A program made the position numbers and the translations under genes. Source: JAWOFN01 sp046497505 [NCBI: bacterium] (GTDB lineage Bacteria > Blakebacterota > Blakebacteria > Blakebacterales). From it: a stretch of DNA of 22,788 nt. This document shows, one piece after another, positions 20,990 through 22,788 of the stretch. The notes under the pieces were generated by a model. That model had not been told where the DNA came from. It saw nothing but the letters and a program-made list of their open reading frames with translations, and ran no database searches. The first letter of the stretch is position 1; each line of letters starts with the position of its first letter. The stretch lies in NCBI GenBank assembly GCA_046497505.1, contig JAWOFN010000094.1, positions 1-22,788 of the forward strand. Direction: 5' to 3'.

Positions 20990-22788
20990 ATGAAGAAGAT
21001 CTTCCGCTGGAAGGCGCTCATCCCGCTGGCCCTGCTGTTCATCCTGCTCACCGCGGGATGGATCCTCTTCCTGGACACGGTGGTGGAGTGGGGCATCGAG
21101 GAGGCGGGCACCCAGATCGTGGGGGCCCGCGTGGAACTGGACTCCGCGGATGTGACCCTCACCCGGGGACGGCTGTACCTGGCCGGTCTGCAGGTCACCG
21201 ACCCCGCGGCCCCCATGAGCAACCTCTTCGAGGCCGCCGAGATCACCACCGACCTGCGGGTCTGGCCCCTGCTGCGCAAGAAAGTCATCGTGGACACCGC
21301 CGCGGTCCGGGGCCTTCGCTTCGGCACCCCCCGGGAGGTCTCCGGGGCCCTGGAGCGCGAAGGGACGATGGCCGGTGAGCCGGTCCGCCGTATGGCCTCC
21401 TGGACCGACCGGATCGAGGTGCCCCCCTTCAGCCTGCGGGGGATCGGCGAGGCGGCGGTGGACGTCGAGGGGCTGACCGCCGACAGCCTGGAGACCGTCC
21501 GGCGGGCCCGGACCATCGCCGCCGAGGCGGACTCGGTCCAGGAGATGCTCCTGGATCGGATCCGTTCGGTGAACCCCCGGGCCGAGATCGACTCCGCTCG
21601 CGCCTTCCTGGAGCGGCTGGAGGGCGCCACCTTCCGGAGCCTGGGCCTGGAGGGCACCCGGCAGGCCATCACCACCGGCCGCGACCTGGTCAGGCGGGTG
21701 GCCGCCAAGCGGGAGCGGGCCCAGGGCCTGGTCCAGGAGGTGCAGCAGAGCTACCAGCGACTGGAGGGGCGGGTGGGCTCCCTGGATGAGGCCCGGCAGG
21801 CGGACTACGCCTATGCCCGCAGCCTGGTGGACGTGCCCTCCCTCTCCGCCCCCGACATCGGTCCGGCCCTCTTCGGGGCCATGGCCCGGGAACAGCTGGC
21901 TCCGGTGCTGAAGTGGGTCGGCCTGGCCGAGCAGTACATGCCTCCGGGGCTCGACCCCCGGAGACGGCCCGGTCCCGACCGGGTCCGGATGTCCGGTGAG
22001 GACGTGACCTTCCCCGCCCGCGGGGCCGAACTGCCCCGGATGCTGGTGGACTTCGCCGAGGTCACCTTCCAGCTGGGGGAGGGGGAACAGATCGAGGATT
22101 ACGGCGCCCGCCTGCGGGGTCTCACCTCCGAGCCCGCCGTCTACGGCAGACCCCTCCGGCTCGACGCCTTCGGGGAAGCGGGCCGGCGCTCCACGGTGAT
22201 CGCGGCGGTGCTCGATCACATCGACAGCCCGGTGAGGGACTCCCTGGACGTGCGTCTGGAGGGCATCCCGACCTCCCCGGTCCCCCTGAGCGGTCTGGGA
22301 GGCCGGATGGTCATGGGGCGGGCGGACACCCGCCTGTTCCTCGCACGGGAAGGCGACCGCATGGACGTGCGGATCTCCTGGGACGCCCCCGGGGTCCGGT
22401 GGGAGCGTCCCCAGGGGACCCCGGGCCTCCAGGAGGCCCGGCAGGGGAGCGCCGAGTGGGCCGAGGCCTTCGTGTGGGAGACCCTGGAGGGAGTGGACCG
22501 GGTCCGGCTCCAGCTCCGATTGCACGGCACGCTGGAAGACCCCGCCCTGGAGGTGGATTCGAACGTGGCCCGGCAGCTCTCCGCCAGCCTCCAGGACCGC
22601 CTGGGGGGGGAGGTGCGGCGGGCCCAGCAGCAGATCCGGGCCCGGGTGGACGAGGTGGTGGGCACCTACCGGCAGCAGGCCCTGGACCGTGTGGAGGAGG
22701 TCCGTTCCCGGACCGTCCAGCGGGTGGAGGAGGCCCGCTCGGAGCTGGAGCGGCTGCAGGAGCAGGTGGACGACCGCATCGAGGAACT
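20990..22788 (+). CDS. TIGR03545 family AsmA-like envelope protein, 3' end beyond window
   Basis: The frame stays open from ATG 20990 to the window end, 599 codons and two bases. One N-terminal membrane anchor (about residues 9-28) is followed by a long extracytoplasmic part. It begins with AsmA-like sequence (GIEEAGTQIVGARVELDSADVTLTRG, read in two blocks around residues 35-60, then a beta-rich stretch with LRVWPLLRKKVIVDTAAVRG around 91-110). A coiled-coil region lies at about 150-270, a second beta-rich domain at about 320-530, and another Gln/Glu/Arg-rich coiled coil runs from about 535 to the edge. GGAG (20977-20980) stands nine bases before the start. Seven bases separate it from the TIGR03546-like gene. 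By analogy with AsmA proteins it may span the periplasm, but this is inference; the function is unknown. Confidence 0.75.
   Translation, partial: MKKIFRWKALIPLALLFILLTAGWILFLDTVVEWGIEEAGTQIVGARVELDSADVTLTRGRLYLAGLQVTDPAAPMSNLFEAAEITTDLRVWPLLRKKVIVDTAAVRGLRFGTPREVSGALEREGTMAGEPVRRMASWTDRIEVPPFSLRGIGEAAVDVEGLTADSLETVRRARTIAAEADSVQEMLLDRIRSVNPRAEIDSARAFLERLEGATFRSLGLEGTRQAITTGRDLVRRVAAKRERAQGLVQEVQQSYQRLEGRVGSLDEARQADYAYARSLVDVPSLSAPDIGPALFGAMAREQLAPVLKWVGLAEQYMPPGLDPRRRPGPDRVRMSGEDVTFPARGAELPRMLVDFAEVTFQLGEGEQIEDYGARLRGLTSEPAVYGRPLRLDAFGEAGRRSTVIAAVLDHIDSPVRDSLDVRLEGIPTSPVPLSGLGGRMVMGRADTRLFLAREGDRMDVRISWDAPGVRWERPQGTPGLQEARQGSAEWAEAFVWETLEGVDRVRLQLRLHGTLEDPALEVDSNVARQLSASLQDRLGGEVRRAQQQIRARVDEVVGTYRQQALDRVEEVRSRTVQRVEEARSELERLQEQVDDRIEE

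Overview
The window is uniformly GC-rich (apart from its first ~117 bases), densely coding, and makes frequent use of GTG and TTG starts. It holds a TonB-dependent outer-membrane receptor and an outer-membrane-linked TIGR03545/TIGR03546 pair, so the host is a diderm bacterium. The large secreted VPS10/sortilin-like Asp-box protein, the M3 oligoendopeptidase, the ergothioneine genes and the high GC content together suggest Gemmatimonadota or a similar high-GC environmental lineage. That placement is inference from gene content only. No rRNA, tRNA, CRISPR array, integrase, transposase or phage gene was seen.

Layout. (1) 1-523, minus strand: a 31-residue single-helix ORF followed 4 bases later by the 5' part of a sodium:solute symporter; the symporter's similarity stops near base 117, where base composition also changes. 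(2) 784-4912, plus strand: pepF, an EamA-type transporter and a cardiolipin-synthase-like phospholipase D protein, spaced 9-10 bases apart and probably co-transcribed. (3) 4903-8531, minus strand: glycogen synthase (glgA) behind alpha-glucan phosphorylase (glgP), joined by a one-base TAGTG overlap; glgA and cls overlap tail to tail by 10 bases. (4) 8761-10541, plus strand: egtC and egtD with a GTGA overlap, giving two ergothioneine steps without egtB in view. (5) 10820-14026, plus strand: secreted VPS10-like protein with eleven Asp-box motifs. (6) 14190-16591, minus strand: APC permease followed by a PLP aminotransferase, an apparent transport-plus-catabolism/biosynthesis pair with a good promoter. 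(7) 16841-19213, minus strand: TonB-dependent receptor. (8) 19480-20265, plus strand: SDR oxidoreductase, whose 3' end is the first unit of a degenerate 34-bp tandem repeat. (9) 20461-end, plus strand: TIGR03546-like membrane protein and the large TIGR03545-like protein, which runs off the window.

Functionally this is a chromosomal housekeeping/accessory mixture: peptide turnover, lipid synthesis, glycogen turnover, thiol-redox protection, amino-acid uptake, and envelope functions. The least understood unit is the TIGR03546/TIGR03545 pair. The most unusual DNA-level signals are the composition break at the left edge, the tandem repeat after the SDR gene, and the coding-like antisense stretch between egtD and the VPS10 gene. 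No gap exceeds 300 bases; the longest is 10542-10819. Many very long antisense reading frames exist (up to about 1,280 codons) but they are GC-driven shadows of the genes listed.
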